Below, in pieces: positions 34,500 to 45,159 of a stretch of DNA of 64,000 nt. This DNA is from Littorina saxatilis (taxonomy: Eukaryota > Mollusca > Gastropoda > Littorinimorpha > Littorinidae): contig NC_090258.1 of NCBI RefSeq assembly GCF_037325665.1, forward strand, positions 39,357,054 through 39,421,053, in the 5' to 3' direction. Positions within the stretch are counted from its first letter, which is position 1. Each line of letters starts with the position of its first letter. The notes below the pieces were generated by a model. That model ran no database searches, was not told the origin of the DNA, and was given only the letters and a program-made list of their open reading frames with translations. The translations under genes and the position numbers were made by a program.

Positions 34500-34954
34500 A
34501 CTGCCACACATATTTGTACTTACACATTTGGGATTTCTGGACTAAGTTTACAATGCTTCAGCCCAACTTTTCCCAACATGATTTTTTTTATATATTGGAA
34601 AATGAATTAATTGCTTCATTGAAAGCATTTGACGCAGTTGGTAATGTGAAGGTTAAACAGAATCCCGACTTTAAAATGAGTAATCGCAGTAGGAAAATAA
34701 TTTAAGTAAAGACTCTTCACCCCCCCCCCCCCCACCTTTTTATTTATTGGATTTACAAAAACATACCAAACATTCCTGCCCCCTCATGGCATGGGATCAT
34801 TTTGTGTTACAATTTACATTGTGCAAAATGAGACACTTGCAAGTTGCATGGTGGTCATCAAATTTTGCTTTCTCGAGATCATCCTTACATCCTTAGACTA
34901 AAAGTAAAAATAAGATGGACTGGTCATAAAAGGCCGAAAAAAAGTATGTTTCTG

Positions 34955-35045
34955 GTCATGCCACCTACCCTGTTTGATCTGTGTAATTCCACAAATATAC
35001 AACTTACAAGTAACCACAGAGGAAGTCACACAGGAAGAAGAATCA
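34955..35045 (+). pseudogene. Inverted fragment of a YqaJ-type gene
   Basis: The + strand encodes LFDLCNSTNIQ and then, one frame over, VTTEEVTQEEESI. This is clearly related to MLDLCDATNIQVSAAEVKQV in the minus-strand YqaJ protein next to it. So a second, diverged copy lies head-on against the end of that gene, joined at about 35045. Confidence 0.55.
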
Positions 35046-35050
35046 ATTAT

Positions 35051-36342
35051 TTACAATTTCCTTTGCTGCTTTCGACATGTCTTGCAGTACCATTTTCTGG
35101 TTGTCGGAAAGCGCTTCAATTTTAAACAATCCAAATGGAACCAGTTGTCATATTGGTCACAACCAACCATACCTTAAAGGTTGGTCGAGGTTTTGCACAG
35201 GCAATACAAGATTGTTTTTGACGGGCTGGTGGAAGATAAAGGAGAAGGTTGGGCGGAAGTGGATGCAGACGGTTGGGCTGTATTTTCAATCTTCCTCGTC
35301 AACAGTTCTGGAAGAACAGCGGTCTTCCACAAGACATCAAGCGTTTGAATCATCTTGTGGATGAAATCTTGATCACGTGCGATTCGAATAATCGCACAGT
35401 CAATAGGTGTCCAGACGACGAAAAAACCATGCTGCACGCCACACACATACATTTCCATTTGTATTTGTGCGTAATAGGCATGGTTCTTTTTCAGCCGCCT
35501 CGCCGTGTCCAAACAAAACTCTCGATCAGCAAGAGCAGATGACAGGGGAACAAGTCTATGTTTGTAAGGACATTTTATTTCCAACACACCCTTTCCACAA
35601 CAACCACAGGAAGCGATTCCATCTGGGGATGCTCCCAAATGGGGCCGTTCCTCACAGATGACAAAGCCAGATTTTCCGACCTCTAACTTGTCGTGGGATG
35701 TGACGTCCTGATCAACGAGGAAAGTAGTACCAGTTGGAGCTGTTTTGGGATGTGGGCCTACTTCTCCCAACACACGGGAAAACAAGCGGAAAGCATCTTC
35801 CTCATGCTCATTTCCCCATACAATGGGGGGAACTTTGATTTGAGCGACTCTCCTACCACAAATTCGTTTCAGTAATGATGGTGCTGGGGAGTGTACATTT
35901 GTTCTGAGACATTCACTGCCGACGGATGCTGTGATTCGGCCATGTCGCTGTTCATGCCAAATCTTTGAGGATGATTGACCACGCGTTGCTTCTTCCACTT
36001 GTTTGACTTCTGCTGCGGATACTTGAATATTTGTGGCATCACACAGATCAAGCATTTGTTGCTGGGTAAGAGCTTCATTGTCAGCTTTGTAAAGAGTTGC
36101 CATGGGCTTTGGAAGCCGTCGAGAAACTGGGACAGGTCCACGATCCGAAAACAAATGGGCATAACTAGCAAATGTACTCAAACCAACAACCTTCTTGTCG
36201 GACGTTGCCAATGACGACAGGAATTGTTCTTGTTGGTTCACAGTAGCAGGCGGGGGAGTAGGTTTTTTAATTTTTCGCGATTTTATGCACTTCTCTTTTG
36301 ATGCTGCTTTGTAAAATTTAATGTCCGCAACTCGTTGTAAGA
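35051..36342 (-). pseudogene. YqaJ-type nuclease with C-terminal PHD finger, interrupted
   Basis: The minus-strand frame runs from about 36342 (no clear start, probably an internal exon edge) through a YqaJ/lambda-exonuclease domain: WHEQRHGRITAS, VWGNEHEEDAFRLF, LGASPDG (catalytic Asp near 35624), EIKCPY (catalytic Glu-x-Lys near 35580) and YYAQIQMEMYV. All nuclease core residues are present. The frame then enters a PHD finger (YCLCK) and meets TAA at 35174-35176. The same frame continues with GCDQYDNWFHLDC and WYCKTC to a natural end at 35051-35053. So one stop splits the zinc finger. YqaJ nucleases accompany some invertebrate DNA transposons (I recall the ISL2EU/PHIS group); a host gene is less likely. 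Confidence 0.75.
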
Positions 36343-36439
36343 GACGCCCGAGTTCTTGCTCACCGGCTTGATGAGAAGAGGGGCAAGTTCCGGAGGGACC
36401 GGAAGTGGTGCCCTGGGAAGTGCGAACGATGCTATAACG
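36335..36439 (-). mobile_element. DIRS gag relic, downstream part
   Basis: Encodes a stretch (ASFALPRAPLPVPPELAPLL) matching the gag of the DIRS element at 20.85 kb. Its partner lies at 39064-39290; the two are separated by the inserted 36440-39063 element. Old and broken. Confidence 0.65.
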
Positions 36440-39063
36440 CCTGTTTCAGGCCGCACGCTCAGTTTCCCGAAACTTTCCCTGCTGCCAGCGAGCACTGATA
36501 AGCACAGCGCCAGCCCAAGCCAGAGTTGTAAAATTACCACAGCGTGGGAAATTGATAACAGCGGTTTTGTGGCACAGGCATATCACAGCTGGGAAAACGT
36601 GTACTTTCTGTTTGTTACCTTTACTTATCGTCTCGTTTGTGTGGCTATTGCAAAACGGACATCAGCTGAGAGAGGACATTCTGACCTACACATCGATGCC
36701 AAACACGATGTGAATGGTTTTCAAGAGTCTGCACCACAGAGAGTTTGAATAAAGAGGAAAAATCAGGGTTGAGTCGTGTGTTTGATTGTGTGTGTGAGAC
36801 ATGTAACATTTAAACAACAATAGAGATCGAACTATAGTTCTCACAACAAGGAAACATACATGCTGGCAAAGTTTAGCATGCCTTGAATAAGAACAACTGA
36901 CCTGTATTTCGTCTCTCTGATGGGGGGTAGTTGTAGCGGGGCTCAGAAATAGGTCACTGACACGCTTCTAGCTAGCCGAGGGGTGAAAGGTATAACGGTA
37001 CCCTGTGACCGATGCCAGACATTCGCACAGCTAATTGGGACGAATGGGGGAGGGGGGGGGGGAGGGCTTGAGTAGCGTGAGTCAGTTTAAATGGAATGTG
37101 TAGACTGCTTGGCCAAGATAAGATACCCCCAGGGAGATGTTCACACCATGCAGTTAGAATAAAGGATACACTTGCTTCAACATTCAGTTCGGCGGATTAC
37201 ATTTACTGAGTTGTTCATAGATTGTTGACTGTTCAAAACAGCATTTGAGGAGATTTACTTTAATGTTTGTGTAGTGTTGAATACCAAGGTATGCCAGTGT
37301 AGTTTTATTTGTTCATTTCGTTGTTGATTTTAATCAACAAACGTGCAACAAACGGTTTGTTCTGGTCTGTGCTAGCTATTACTTCTTTTGTTTTGGAGAC
37401 CAACCTTTGTTGAAATAAAGAAGGAATCAAAGAAGGAAAGAAAAAGAAGAAAAACGTGACAGTTAATGTTTTTTCACGTGTGTGTTAATAGTGTGAGAAA
37501 GTTACATCGTGAGCGTGACACGTACGATATAACGGGTAGCAATGGAAGATCGTCTACATACAAGAGATTTACACGAAGAGAGACTACATCGTATCTGCAG
37601 AATATGTGGCTGTAGAAAGTTTTGAAAGAAGAAGCAGATTTGCCATTCCTGTGTGGCCCAACAACATCTGGCCTCGACATAGCCCTGAAGAAAAACAAAA
37701 TAACCATACAAGCCTACCACGGCAGGTCGTTTGTTGGCAACCACTGCCATCGTTACCTGAAAGACGGCGTGTATCAAGACATCTGTGACAGTGTCATCAG
37801 GAATGCCATGCAGTCTACAGACGACCACACTTTGCATGCACAGGCAGATGACATCAGCGAAAGGTTCCAGACACTAAACGAACTGTACTCCCAAATCCAC
37901 AGAGATGTATCTCACAAGCAACCCTACAGAACTGTCAACACCTTGCAAAGCATCGCTAAAAACATCAATGGCTACATGACATTCTTTCGGCTCAACTTCC
38001 CCAGCAAAATTATTCCCAAACTTGACATCTTGGAGTGTCACTGTATTGACTTCATGAGGGATTAGGGCTTTGGTCTTGCTTTGCACGGCGAACAGGGAGG
38101 AGAAGAAACACACGCCACAGTAAACATTTTAAAAAGCAGAACATACGGACTGCAAACGGAGGAGGCAAAGCTCAGGTTAATAATGACCGAGCATATGACC
38201 CTCGTGTCACCTGCACTCCACTCTGTGATACCAGCTGTACAGAAGAGGAAAACAACATAAACTGCATTTCTACGTACTGTCGTCCTGTTACTTGTCATGC
38301 CATAAGTGTTTTTGGCATGAATTACAAAGTGTGTTTGACATTAATGTTCAGTCTTTTTGCTTCGTGAACTCAATAATCTGTGTAATATCGACAACCGTGC
38401 TATAGTGACAACTGTGTCGATCTGACATGAGTGGAACTCTGTGATCCCTGCACTGTAAGCTGAGTGGGCTAAGCGAGTGCCTGTGGAATACCGTTATACC
38501 TTCCTCCCCTCGGCCAGCTAATAGCGTGTCAGTGACCTATTTCTGAGCCCCGCAACGACCACCCCCCATCAGAGAGACTAAATACAGGTCAGTTGTTCTT
38601 ATTCAAGGCATGCTAAACTTTGTCAGCATGCATGTTTCCTTGTTGTGAGAACTATAGTTCGATCTCTATTGTTGTTTAAATGTTGCATGTCTCACACACA
38701 CAATCAAACACACGACCCAGCCCTGATTTTTCCTCTTTATTCAAACTCTCTGTGGTGCAGACTCTTGAAAACCATTCACATCGTGTTTGGCATCGATGTG
38801 TAGGTCAGAATGTCCTCTCTCAGCTGATGTCCGTTTTGCAATAGCCACACAAACGAGACGATAAGTAAAGGTAACAAACAAAAAGTACACGTTTTCCCAG
38901 CTGTGATATGCCTGTGCCACACAACCGCTGTTATCAATTTCCCACGCTGTGGTAATTTTAGAACTCCGGCCTGGGCTGTCGCTGCGCTTATCAGCGCTCG
39001 CTGGCAGCAGGGAAAGTTTCGGGAAACTGAGTGTGGGCAGGCAGGCTGAAAGAAACAGCCGTG
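36440..39063 (+). mobile_element. 2.6-kb element with ~570-bp inverted arms
   Basis: The left arm 36440 to about 37010 is repeated in inverse at about 38490-39063 (shared stretches include ATCGAACTATAGTTCTCACA and CAGTTTCCCGAAACTTTCCC). The insertion is flanked by the 7-bp repeat TATAACG (36433-36439 and 39064-39070), and the flanks are adjacent parts of one DIRS gag, which confirms the boundaries independently. The core carries the coding remains at 37542-38260. Superfamily not identified. Confidence 0.8.
37542..38260 (+). pseudogene. Remains of the long-arm element's protein
   Basis: A 28-codon frame at 37542-37625 (MEDRLHTRDLHEE and then CRICGC, a zinc-type pair) looks like the protein's N-terminus. 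From 37622 a second frame encodes AYHGRSFVGNHCHRYLKDG, FPSKIIPKLDILECHC and, after an in-frame TAG at 38063-38065, GFGLALHGEQGGEETH to TAA at 38258. The C-terminal pattern FG..GEQG.E..H recurs in large proteins of repeat origin in cnidarians and molluscs, from memory. The middle of the protein seems absent, so the copy is non-autonomous. Confidence 0.6.
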
Positions 39064-39290
39064 TATAACGTTGCGAGAATGCCGAGGCATAACCAGCTTC
39101 TTATAGATCGTAGGCTTGAACGACGCCTGCTGTTGCGACTCTAGCCAAAGCTCTGCCGCAGGCGGAGCTTGAGCGTGAGCCAACAGCAGAGGAACAGGCA
39201 CCTGTGCTAAACCGCTGCCCGCGGGGGCGGGTTTAGCCAACAGTTGAGCCATGTGAAAGGCCACTGAAGGAGATTCCTCAAACCGAAAGT
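39064..39290 (-). mobile_element. DIRS gag relic, upstream part
   Basis: Encodes FRFEESPSVAFHMAQLLAKP and following, parallel to FRFAESPSVAYQLSHSLVRP in the DIRS element at 18.5-24.9 kb. Same relic as 36335-36439. Diverged, broken, clearly older than the whole copy. Confidence 0.65.
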
Positions 39291-39422
39291 AATGAGAAAG
39301 CAAGACTTCTGAAATCAATAGGCGTTTTAATAAAGTGCAAAAAAATAACGAAAACAACTTGTGTGCTATAAGCTTTCTTCAAGTACTGTGGTGTCCCTGT
39401 TTCAACGACTGGCTTATAGACA

Positions 39423-40290
39423 TTTTGCCTTGCCCGCACGCTTTCTCAACTCAAGTCTGATGTGATTGTACAGCTGCTTGTGGGTATACCGAATCATCAG
39501 ATATTCGTATTTGTCTCCTTTTAGCTGAACAAGTGCATCTTCTCTTGTAAAGTGTGCTCCATCAGAAAGGCGTTTCTCGATCAGTGGCGTGCAGCATCGC
39601 AGCCATCAAAGGCCACATCTACCCCAAAAACACTGTCATCTTCTTCCCAGGCAGCGTCTTCTTCCTCTTCGTCAAATTCTACATCTGTTTCTACCAGTGT
39701 GGCATTTGTTACGTCCAAGATGCTGGCATTGACCTTAATTTTTTATCAATACGTTGGAATGAACTCTTGTTCATCACAGTGGCATGCCAAACACTGTGCA
39801 CAGTTTTTCCACACTCGAGTAGCCACTGCATATCTCATGCGAGTATAGATAAATCTGCGTGTTCATGTCGAAGAGAACATTTTTCCTGTGGTTACGGTTG
39901 CTCTCTCTGAGTGAAGAAAATTCTGATCGTGTGTACTGGCAGCTGTCACAGCAAAGCACTAACTCTTGGGACAAGCCCATGGAATCTCCAACACGAATTG
40001 TTGCATGTCCTGCCTCGCACTAGGGAGCACTTCACATCAGATGATAGCGAGTTGAGATGACCACACTCAACGATACACCATGTTTGTCGATTCGGTTCAG
40101 CAGGCATATCGGCTGGCGCATGTGCTTTCTGTCTGTTATCTGCATCACTAAATCTTCTTAGCCCCTTCGCAGAGGCAGAAAGACCCTCCATTTCTTGCTG
40201 GTTATCGTGTACATCACACAACACTGGCCGAGGTTCGACTCGAAGTTGAACGGAAAAATGCGCGTCACCTCCACCTTCCATAACAACACA
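39423..40290 (-). pseudogene. Mutator-like transposase relic
   Basis: From 40290 the minus strand encodes a segment ending WCIVECGHLNSLSSDVKC. One frame over it continues with ELVLCCDSCQYTRSEFSS and NVLFDMNTQIYLYSHEICSG...CTVFGMPL. The CCxxC pair, the 'D-N' block and the 'F...M-P' ending match the N-terminal pattern I recall for the Mutator-like transposase domain of invertebrates. An acidic stretch (EFDEEEEDAAWEEDD) and a basic C-terminus (KYEYLMIRYTHKQLYNHIR) follow to a stop near 39423. At least two frame changes; non-functional. Confidence 0.5.
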
Positions 40291-40329
40291 CTCCGCTTCG
40301 CCAACTTCGCGGGGCGTGTTTTCATAGTC

Positions 40330-41436
40330 TGTGGTGCTGTATTAACATTACCTGTGATACTGTATAAACATAGCCTGTGGTGTTGTATCAACATAGCCTG
40401 TGTTGCTGTATCAACATAGCCTGTGATGCTGTTTCAACATAGCCTGTGTTGATGTATAAACATAGCCTGTGTTGCTGTATAAACATAGCCTGTGTTGCTG
40501 TATAAACATAGCCTGTAGTGTTATATCAACATAGCCTGTGATGCTGTATAAACATAGCCTGTGTTGCTGTATAAACATAGCCTGTGTTGCTGTATCAACA
40601 TAGCCTGTGATGCTGTTTAAACATAGCCTGTGTTGCTGTATAAACATAGCCTGTGTTGCTGTATAAACATAGCCTGTGTTGCTGTATAAACATAGCCTGT
40701 GATGCTGTATAAACATAGCCTGTGTTGCTGTATAAACATAGCCTGTGTTGCTGTATCAACTTAGCCTGTGATGCTGTATAAACATAGCCTGTGTTGCTGT
40801 ATAAACATAGCCTGTGTTGCTGTATCAACATAGCCTGTGTTGCTGTATAAACATAGCCTGTGTTGCTGTATAAACATAGCCTGTGTTGCTGTATAAACAT
40901 AGCCTGTGTTGCTGTATAAACATAGCCTGTGTTGCTGTATAAACATAGCCTGTGTTGCTGTATCAACATAGCCTGTGATGCTGTATAAACATAGCCTGTG
41001 TTGCTGTATAAACATAGCCTGTGTTGCTGTATAAACATAGCCTGTGTTGCTGTATAAACATAGCCTGTGTTGCTGTATAAACATAGCACTGTTGCTGTAT
41101 AAACATAGCCTGTGTTGCTGTATCAACATAGCCTGTGATGCTGTATAAACATAGCCTGTGTGTTGCTGTATAAACATAGCCTGTAGTGTTATATCAACAT
41201 AGCCTGTGTTGCTGTATCAACATTACAGGTTGTATTAACGTAGGTTTTGATGCCGTATCAACATTGCCTGTAATGTATTAAAATAGCCTTTGATGCCGTA
41301 TGAACATAGCCTGTGGTGCTGTATCAACATAGCCTGTAATGCATTAACATAGCCTTTGGTGCCGTATCAACAAAGCCTGTAATGCTGTATTAACATTGTC
41401 CTTGGATGCTGTATCGACATCGCCTGTAATGTATTG
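40330..41436. repeat. 23-bp satellite array
   Basis: About 47 copies of a 23-bp unit (AAACATAGCCTGTGTTGCTGTAT type), very regular in the centre and more diverged at both edges. 23 is not a multiple of three, so every three units cycle the frame, and the minus strand stays open in all three frames as a 23-residue repeat. Stray units recur at about 42893 and 42965 beyond the LINE fragment, so the LINE appears to lie within the array. Confidence 0.9.
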
Positions 41437-42390
41437 ACCAGAGATGCCGTACAGAGTCTGAAGTCTATGGAGAAGCGTGACATGGTCAATCGTGTCGAAC
41501 GCTGCAGAAAGGTCAAGTAGGGTAAGCACTGACACATCACCACCATCCAGAGCAGACAGAATGTCACTGATTACTTTAAGTAGGGCTGTCTCAGTACAGT
41601 GAGAAGGGCGATAAGCGGACTGAGAATGCGAGATCAAATCATGGGTGTTCAAATATGACAACAGCTGCTTCAAAACTACCTTTTCAAAAACTTTGGACAC
41701 GAATGATAAATTAGATACAGGACGATAATTCTTCAAAATATTGACATCAAGACTAGGTTTTTTGAGAAGTGGTTTGACAAGTGCAGTTTTGAACAATGAT
41801 GGAAAAACACCAGATAACAGGCTATCATTGACAATTTGAGTAAGAGTTGGCAACAACACATCAAGATTCTCAAAAAGCAGTGGTGTGGGTATGGCATCAA
41901 GTGGACAAGTTGTTGGTTTGGACTTCAGAATAATGGATCTAAGGTCTTTTTCACTTATTGGCTGAAATGATGGAAAAGAACAATCAGTGGGAACATCAAC
42001 ATGACTGGAGGAAGCAGAATGTGCACTCATCTGATCAAGTTCAGAACGAATATCAGAAACCTTCTTGATAAAATAATCACTGAATACATCTGGCAGCTGA
42101 CTAGCGGGGAAAACAGTGGGAAGTGGGGATGTCCTTACTGCGGCCGGTCAACCGGTTGCAAATATAAAAAAAAAAATTGCTTGAATCGCAAGCAATAATC
42201 TGGGTTTGGAGGAAGGTTGTCTTTGCTGCGTGTACTAACTTAGTTACAATGTCCTTTGCTCCTTGAAATATTTGTTCATGGACAGTAAGACCAGTCTTAA
42301 GATACCTGCGCTCAGCACGCCTACGGTCACATTTGGCATCATGCAGTTCGACACAGATATCGGAGTACCACGGTGCGGACTTGGACGGAC

Positions 42391-42719
42391 ACCGGCACGG
42401 TTGGCCTAGTGGTAAGGCGTCCGCCCCGTGATCGGGAGGTCGTGGGTTCGAACCCCGGCCGGGTCATACCTAAGACTTTGAAATTGGCAATCTAGTGGCT
42501 GCTCCGCCTGGCGTCTGGCATTATAGGGTTAGTGCTAGGACTGGTTGGTCCGGTGTCAGAATAATGTGACTGGGTGAGACATGAAGCCTGTGCTGCGACT
42601 TCTGTCTTGTGTGTGGCGCACGTTAAATGTCAAAGCAGCACCGCCCTGATATGGCCCTTCGTGGTCGCTGATATGGCCCTTCGTGGTCGGCTGGGCGTTA
42701 AGCAAACAAACAAACAAAA
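42391..42719 (+). mobile_element. tRNA-derived SINE (family A) in the LINE
   Basis: tRNA-like head with GGCCTAGTGGTAAGGCG and GGTTCGAACCCCGGCC, a shared body, and a CAAACAAACAAA tail. Flanked by the exact 12-bp duplication ACTTGGACGGAC (42379-42390 and 42720-42731). This copy has an internal doubling of GATATGGCCCTTCGTGGTCG near its 3' end. Confidence 0.9.
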
Positions 42720-42803
42720 ACTTGGACGGACGGACACGGCGACGTGAAACGGGGGCATGAACGTCAAGAGCAGCACGAAGTGTGGCATCAAGTTGGTCAG
42801 CGG

Positions 42804-42832
42804 ACGTTAAACACCAAATAAAGAAAGAAAGA
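42804..42832 (+). mobile_element. Tail-only SINE insertion, 29 bp
   Basis: Just ACGTTAAACACCAAATAAAG plus AAAG units, flanked by the 14-bp duplication AAGTTGGTCAGCGG (42790-42803 and 42833-42846). Insert and duplication are of similar order in length, an unusually short retroposition event. Confidence 0.8.
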
Positions 42833-43039
42833 AAGTTGGTCAGCGGAGGGGGAGGGGGGCAGCGCGGTTAAAGGGAAGTAAGAAAACTGAATCAACATAG
42901 CCTGCGGTGATGTATACACACGGTCCCGAATAGCCATATCGGTTAAAGGGACGTAAAAAACAAGCTGTATGAACATAGCCTGTGGTGCTGTACGGACGTC
43001 GAGGGCTTTTATGAGTCGCATCATCACAGGAAATCTAGT

Positions 43040-43570
43040 ACTTCTGTTGGTCTTGAGTCAAAACACAAGGCTCCATGTGTCACTGTCTGTGTTGTAACTG
43101 GCGGCGAGATTCCTGACATCCTTCTCACCAGCATATTCCCTGGCTTCAGTGTTCAATGTCCCCTTCTGCTTTTCAGGGATGACATTTGGCAGCGATTTGG
43201 CAAGTTTCTTCAGTACCTTGCGAAACCGAGGATCTGAAACAGCTGCAGGTTTAAGACAGCTCAGCTGAATGATGGTAGAGTTGTCCAGAGTAAGACTGTC
43301 AAGCAGCAAGCAAGATGCCTTCCCAAAGCCTTCTCTGAGTATAGTGTGCCTGCCATATCAGCTGCCCAGTGGCGAGACTGCTTGATGCCCTTCATGAACG
43401 CAGCATGGCAATGTTCCCCAGCACAGTTCACCATCAGCCACCTGAATAGATCGCAAGCGCAATCTTCTCTTTCAGTTTAACCATTCCTTTCACTGTGTCT
43501 GGAACATGATTCGCCTTGATAAACAGCATCAGAAATTCCTGCACCAAAGAAAACATCACCTCATGGTGGA
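43040..43570 (-). pseudogene. Transposase-type C-terminal fragment
   Basis: The minus strand encodes VLHIHHEVMFSLVQEFLMLF, later LLLDSLTLDNSTIIQLSCLK and KLAKSLPNVIPEKQKG, with frame changes between. These resemble C-terminal parts of large transposase-like invertebrate proteins, but the family is not certain. Open from 43309 to 43058 only. Decayed. Confidence 0.35.
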
Positions 43571-43784
43571 TGTGGAGAACTGTTGTTTTTTTTTTTTACT
43601 GAAGAAGCTTGGTTTAGGTCTCCAGATTTTTTAATAGTCTCCTGTAGGCAAAGGCGAAAGTTATATCGCGACGGTTTAAGTTGCTTGGCTTCCGGACAGT
43701 CAAGTTGGCGTCCACTTTGTTCACCTGTGAATTATTCTCTCCCCCCTTGTACATACACATTGTGTTTGTCGCAATAAACATTCG

Positions 43785-43842
43785 CCTTTGCTAACCTTGA
43801 ATGGTTGAAAACGACGTTAAACACCAAATAAATAAAGAAAGC
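43785..43842 (+). mobile_element. SINE tail copy
   Basis: AACCTTGAATGGTTGAAAACG...ACACCAAATAAATAAAG, the tail of the 31898-type SINE. No clear flanking duplication. Confidence 0.6.
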
Positions 43843-44145
43843 AACTTAAAATCAACACATGGAACAAAAACAAAAAAAGAAAACAAATACAGCACGTTCA
43901 GACAAGGATTATTAAGTTATTCAATCACACCAGTCTATTTCACAATTGTGCTTCTCTCTATGTCTTAATGTGTAGAATACGTAATTTGACAAAGTCCCCT
44001 GTAGAGATCAATAGTGGCTTGAAATTGGATGTAGTCCGTAAACAGACCAGTGAGGATCCTGTCCTTTCTTGAAAGGTTTGATGACGTCTTTGATTGCTTG
44101 GCCTATGCAACTTTGAACACTCTGATCCTGGCTGCTTCACTGGAC

Positions 44146-44209
44146 CTCGTCGCGATATAACCTTCGTTGTTGAAAACGACGTTAAACACCAAATAAAGAA
44201 AGAAAGAAA
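44146..44209 (+). mobile_element. Tail-only SINE insertion, 64 bp
   Basis: Begins CTCGTCGCGATATAACC and ends in AAAG units. Flanked by the 12-bp duplication GCTTCACTGGAC (44134-44145 and 44210-44221). Confidence 0.85.
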
Positions 44210-44224
44210 GCTTCACTGGACGAT

Positions 44225-44440
44225 ACGGCATTAAGGAATTTTTAATTTACCTGTGAAGAATCCCATGGTACGAGAACCCTATCATTTTAGGTGCAAAATG
44301 ATTCAGCACTGAGTGGAACCCTTCAATTGCTGTCTGAGGCCCCGTGGACAGCATTGGTATGTCCTTCTTAAGCTGGGCGTCGGATCAATTATGTCAAGCA
44401 ACTTGATGGACAGCTTTGTTCCTGAAACAGTCACAATCTA
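44225..44440 (-). pseudogene. Transposase-type fragment
   Basis: The minus strand encodes GPQTAIEGFHSVLNHFAPKM followed by IGFSYHGIL. This 'E.FHS...PK...FSY.G' block is familiar from THAP-type or related transposase-like predicted proteins, but I cannot name the class. Probably part of the same decayed gene as 43040-43570 or a sister copy. Confidence 0.35.
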
Positions 44441-44487
44441 AATGAGTATTGAGATTGTGATATGTACATAACTTGAAGGTCATTTTA

Positions 44488-45040
44488 TACCGGCACGGTT
44501 GGCCTAGTGGTAAGGCATCCGCCCCGTGATCGGGAGGTCGTGGGTTCGAACCCCGGCCGGGTCATACCTAAGACTTTAAAATTGGCAATCTAGTGGCTGC
44601 TCCGCCTGGCGTCTGGCATTATGGGGTTAGTGCTAGCACTGGTTGGTCCGGTGTCAGAATAATGATTGTGACTGGGTGAGACATGAAGCCTGTGCTGCGA
44701 CTTCTGTCTTGCGTGTGTCAAAGCAGCACCGCCCTGATATGGCCCTTCGTGATCGGCTGGCCGGGATGTTCCCCCGGACAAGATTTTTAACTTTTTAAAA
44801 GAGATCAAGATTTTTTACAAGATTTAAAGTACCAGAAGTGAAAATAATTAATTTTTAGAACCTTCTTTTACAGTGATAGATTTGAATGTAAATAGTCTGA
44901 AACGTAGAACTTGCCACATGAAGGGAAAAGAAAATAACTGCATCGGTCTCGAATAGCAGCTAGCATCTGCTGAAGAGACATTAAACCCCAAAAACCAACC
45001 AACCATCGTGATCGGCTGGGCGTTAAGCAAACAAACAAAC
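44488..45040 (+). mobile_element. SINE family A, split by a second SINE
   Basis: Head and body at 44488-44760, tail at 45020-45040. Between them lies a 245-bp insertion at 44761-45005 ending in ACATTAAACCCCAAAAACCA and CCAA units, flanked by the 14-bp duplication TCGTGATCGGCTGG (44747-44760 and 45006-45019). The insert belongs to a third SINE-like family with a different tail. Confidence 0.85.
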
Positions 45041-45159
45041 AAATAGCAACGACAGTCACTTCAATAACTACCCAGAAAATTAAGTTACTCCATGTATTTT
45101 CCGGGTTTCATTTTTGTCATTTTAGTGCATCAAATTGCCTTAATCACAAAGATTCGGAA

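Larger units (their letters stand above)
41437..42880 (-). mobile_element. LINE fragment (CR1/L2-like), interrupted twice
   Basis: The minus strand encodes a linker (AERRYLKTGLTVHEQIFQGA) and the N-terminal half of a non-LTR reverse transcriptase: KNYRPVSNLSFVSKVFEKVV, SAYRPSHCTETALLKV and LDLSAAFDTIDH. This pattern is typical of the CR1/L2/Rex group. Endonuclease and the RT catalytic YADD region are absent. A whole SINE (42391-42719) and a 29-bp tail-only insertion (42804-42832) sit inside it; the frame resumes on both sides. Confidence 0.75.

Noticed and set aside
40411-41177. Repeat protein of 101-164 residues on the minus strand
   Set aside because: Open in all three frames because the unit is 23 bp without stops. 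No start context or unique coding part.
40330-41436. CRISPR-like array
   Set aside because: Units are contiguous 23-mers without unique spacers, in a eukaryotic repeat context.
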